From the NCBI GenBank assembly GCA_039029935.1, contig JBCCFC010000656.1, forward strand, positions 1 through 7,620: DNA of 7,620 nt, read 5' to 3'. This stretch comes from G039029935 sp039029935. Lineage in GTDB: Bacteria; Chloroflexota; Anaerolineae; Caldilineales; Caldilineaceae. Below are positions 6,215-7,620 of the stretch, piece by piece (the stretch's first letter is position 1; every line of letters begins with the position of its first letter). The translations under genes were made by a program, and so were the position numbers. The notes below the pieces were generated by a model. It did not search any database and was not told where the DNA came from. It saw only the letters and a list, made by a program, of their open reading frames with translations.

Positions 6215-6243
6215 TTGAATAAAGACAAATGTTCGCTTATACT
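6215..6243 (+). promoter_or_regulatory. Sigma-70-type promoter for the SUKH-like gene
   Basis: TTGAAT (6215-6220) and TATACT (6238-6243) are separated by exactly 17 bases, matching four of six and five of six consensus bases. Transcription would start near 6250, about 48 bases before the ATG at 6298. An upstream in-frame ATG at 6229 falls inside this promoter and so cannot be used by transcripts from it. Confidence 0.65.
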
Positions 6244-6297
6244 ATCTTCATTATGATTATTGCTGTCAATACCATTCAAAATGAGGATTCAAACGAG

Positions 6298-7143
6298 ATG
6301 TACACACAGCATTGGGAAACATTGATTGAGCGGACGCTTGCGTTTCATTGTGTTGAGTCGGCAACAGAAAAACCGTGCAGGCATTATGAATTTGCATATC
6401 CAGACTGCCCCTTACCTGTTATCAGCCAGGGCCATTGGTCAGAGGTTGTTGACCAATTAGGGTATGATCCAGGACCATTCATTACTGCATTGTATCGGGT
6501 TGTTGGCGGTGGGGAGGTCGGTCCCGGAACATTCCCTGTTGTGCAGACTAAGACATCCGATTTTCATTTGATTGAGTATAATGTTACGTGGCGAAAAGAA
6601 GGCGAAAACGATATAGAACACTATTGGCCGCCCGAATTATTGGCCTTTGTCAACTGGGGCTGTGCCATTGTTTCATGTGTGGATTGCAGTTCGCCGCAAC
6701 TCCCCGTGATACGATATGATCCTCATTACAGCCGATGTCTTCTGCAACGCGATTGGCGCGATTATTTTCGTCCAGAAACTTCTGTAGACTGGTGGCAGCA
6801 GTGGATGGAGTATGTGGTGGATTGGAGAGATGACCCATCAATGATGTCCAACGCGGATGATTGGTGGGAACGTTGGCTTGCAAACGAGGAACATTGGCGA
6901 AACCACGAACAGGATGCCCAGTATACGGATGAGTTACGATACGACTATCGTAAGAGTTTTCGTCTGGAAGCTGCATCACTCTATGAATGGTGGGAGCGTT
7001 GGCTTGCTGGTGAGAATCTGTTTAATGGTCAGCATATGCCTGTGTGGGAAAGTAGCTTCATTCCCTATGAAAAGCGGTTACAGATGGAGGGAAGAAGGGG
7101 CGTTTCGGAGGGGCAATTGGCATTTAACTTTGGTGTGATATAG
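6298..7143 (+). CDS. SUKH (SMI1/KNR4)-like protein with a Trp-rich C-terminal repeat
   Basis: The product has 281 residues and is soluble and acidic. The core (about 35-142) resembles the SMI1/KNR4 family: ALYRVVGGGEVGPG (64-77), then PPELLAFVNWGCAIVSCVDC (111-130) and PVIRYDP (136-142). SUKH proteins include immunity proteins of polymorphic toxin systems and regulatory proteins; no toxin gene is seen nearby, so the role is open. Family members commonly finish with one segment like SLYEWWERWLAGE. Here that pattern occurs three times: WWQQWM (165-170), WWERWL (189-194) and WWERWL (231-236). The second and third share 19 of 20 bases. The start at 6298 was chosen because upstream in-frame ATG codons (6229, 6253) lie within or at the start of the promoter's transcript, and the extra N-terminus has no family likeness. 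The last codon abuts the end of the AraC-type fragment. Confidence 0.75.
   Translation: MYTQHWETLIERTLAFHCVESATEKPCRHYEFAYPDCPLPVISQGHWSEVVDQLGYDPGPFITALYRVVGGGEVGPGTFPVVQTKTSDFHLIEYNVTWRKEGENDIEHYWPPELLAFVNWGCAIVSCVDCSSPQLPVIRYDPHYSRCLLQRDWRDYFRPETSVDWWQQWMEYVVDWRDDPSMMSNADDWWERWLANEEHWRNHEQDAQYTDELRYDYRKSFRLEAASLYEWWERWLAGENLFNGQHMPVWESSFIPYEKRLQMEGRRGVSEGQLAFNFGVI
6862..7007 (+). repeat. Internal duplication encoding WWERWL
   Basis: Bases 6862-6881 and 6988-7007 are identical at 19 of 20 positions and encode WWERWL in the same frame. A more diverged third copy (WWQQWM) starts near 6790. This suggests duplication of the C-terminal segment of the SUKH-like gene. Confidence 0.65.
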
Positions 7144-7392
7144 CTATGTTGCTGATGGGGCAAAGCCAAAATGCCGCTTATACTCGCGGCTAAACTGTGC
7201 GGGGCTATTGTAGCCAACCATATACCCGGCTTCGCTGGCGTTCTTCCCTTCACGGATGAGGGTCTGAGCATGATCCAACTTGAGCAACTTGGCATATTGC
7301 AACGGCGGCATGTGCATCACCTGACGAAACGTTTTGCGAAACCCAGAGGTGCTCATATTCACCATGCTTGCCAACTTTTCGGGCGGGCAACT
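7144..7392 (-). pseudogene. Truncated AraC-family transcription regulator (C-terminal DNA-binding domain only)
   Basis: Eighty-two codons are open from 7392 to a TAG at 7146-7144. From EKLASMVNMS onward they form the AraC/XylS DNA-binding domain, with its two helix-turn-helix units. The first covers LASMVNMSTSGFRKTFRQV. The second includes ASEAGYMVGYNSPAQFSREYKRHF, followed by FGFAP. The wording is closest to regulators whose N-terminus is an AraC_N domain, but that roughly 200-residue half is absent: a stop in this frame lies at 7395-7393, and upstream sequence in all minus frames shows no such domain. Family likeness begins at about 7380. The piece lacks an obvious start codon with a binding site (only TTG at 7374), so it is probably a remnant, or an intact gene cut by an assembly join. 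Confidence 0.75.
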
Positions 7393-7620
7393 CTACGAAC
7401 CGAAGGATTACCTCTCTACAGTTCGGCTCGTTCAACAGCGCCTGGTCGATTTTAGCGAGGCGCTGCCGGCCAGTGAATTCCAAAGCGAGGCTGCACGTAA
7501 GGTTCTTCAAAGGGCGCGGAAACTGTCTACCGCTATAGCCTTCTTTACCGGATTTCGGCCGGAACCGCGTCCCTGGGTGCTCACTTTCGAGAAAGGCGTT
7601 GGATTTAGCTTGAAGGTGGA
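7364..7620 (+). CDS. Partial open frame of unknown function, running off the right edge
   Basis: This frame is open from just after a TGA at 7322-7324 to the window end; the first ATG is at 7364 and gives at least 85 residues. The part up to about 7380 is antisense to the AraC-type fragment, so the genuine protein probably begins there as GGQLYEPKDY and has lost its own N-terminus. Visible features are a helical stretch rich in Gln, Arg, Glu and Ala (about 15-50), then FRPEPRPWVLTFEKGVGF, which looks like a strand-turn-strand. No family is recognised. A minus-strand frame is also open over this stretch, so even the coding strand is uncertain; the helix and strand pattern favours the + strand. 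Confidence 0.4.
   Translation, partial: MLANFSGGQLYEPKDYLSTVRLVQQRLVDFSEALPASEFQSEAARKVLQRARKLSTAIAFFTGFRPEPRPWVLTFEKGVGFSLKV

Noticed and set aside
6229..6297. N-terminal hydrophobic extension or signal peptide of the SUKH-like protein
   Set aside because: The extra 23 codons overlap the promoter -10 region; the hydrophobic look comes from AT-rich sequence.
7250..7618. Minus-strand frame open to the right edge, as a continuation of the AraC-family gene by frameshift
   Set aside because: Its translation has no AraC_N likeness, and within 7250-7374 it is out of frame with the clear DNA-binding domain.

Overview
The window looks like a chromosomal stretch of a free-living bacterium of middling base composition. 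The mix of a sensorless hybrid kinase with a receiver-kinase partner, a four-helix-bundle (S23) gene, an epimerase and short G-rich tandem repeats between genes recalls Chloroflexota or filamentous Cyanobacteria. No rRNA or marker gene is present, so this placement is an impression only.

Layout. The + strand starts with the last 31 codons of an unidentified gene (1-96). It continues with a two-gene signalling unit: a cytoplasmic hybrid histidine kinase (360-2030) and a receiver-kinase protein (2047-3186), 16 bases apart. A small S23 gene (3239-3661) follows. On the minus strand, reading right to left, are a 3-mercaptopyruvate-type sulfurtransferase (6117-5251), a DUF423 membrane protein (5079-4708) and a GalE-like sugar-nucleotide epimerase (4651-3704). 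A divergent promoter pair at 6173-6243 serves the sulfurtransferase and a SUKH (SMI1/KNR4)-like gene (6298-7143). That gene ends exactly where a truncated AraC-family gene, facing it on the minus strand, ends (7144-7392). From about 7381 to the end the sequence is unrelated and carries part of another open frame.

The most striking feature is a family of short tandem arrays with an 8-base period, each unit beginning TGA. Because 8 is not a multiple of 3, three successive units place a stop in every reading frame. The stop codons of four genes (ends at 96, 3186, 3704 and 5251) all lie inside such arrays, always with the G-rich TGA strand as the sense strand. Two arrays are two-sided (TGA units followed by inverted TCA units) and contain no gene. 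In a third place the TGA half (3168-3239) and the TCA half (3667-3714) flank the S23 gene. I infer that these may be empty and gene-carrying forms of one element that settles at gene ends, supplies replacement stops, and at 3226-3231 also supplies the ribosome binding site of the S23 gene. This is a hypothesis from one window.
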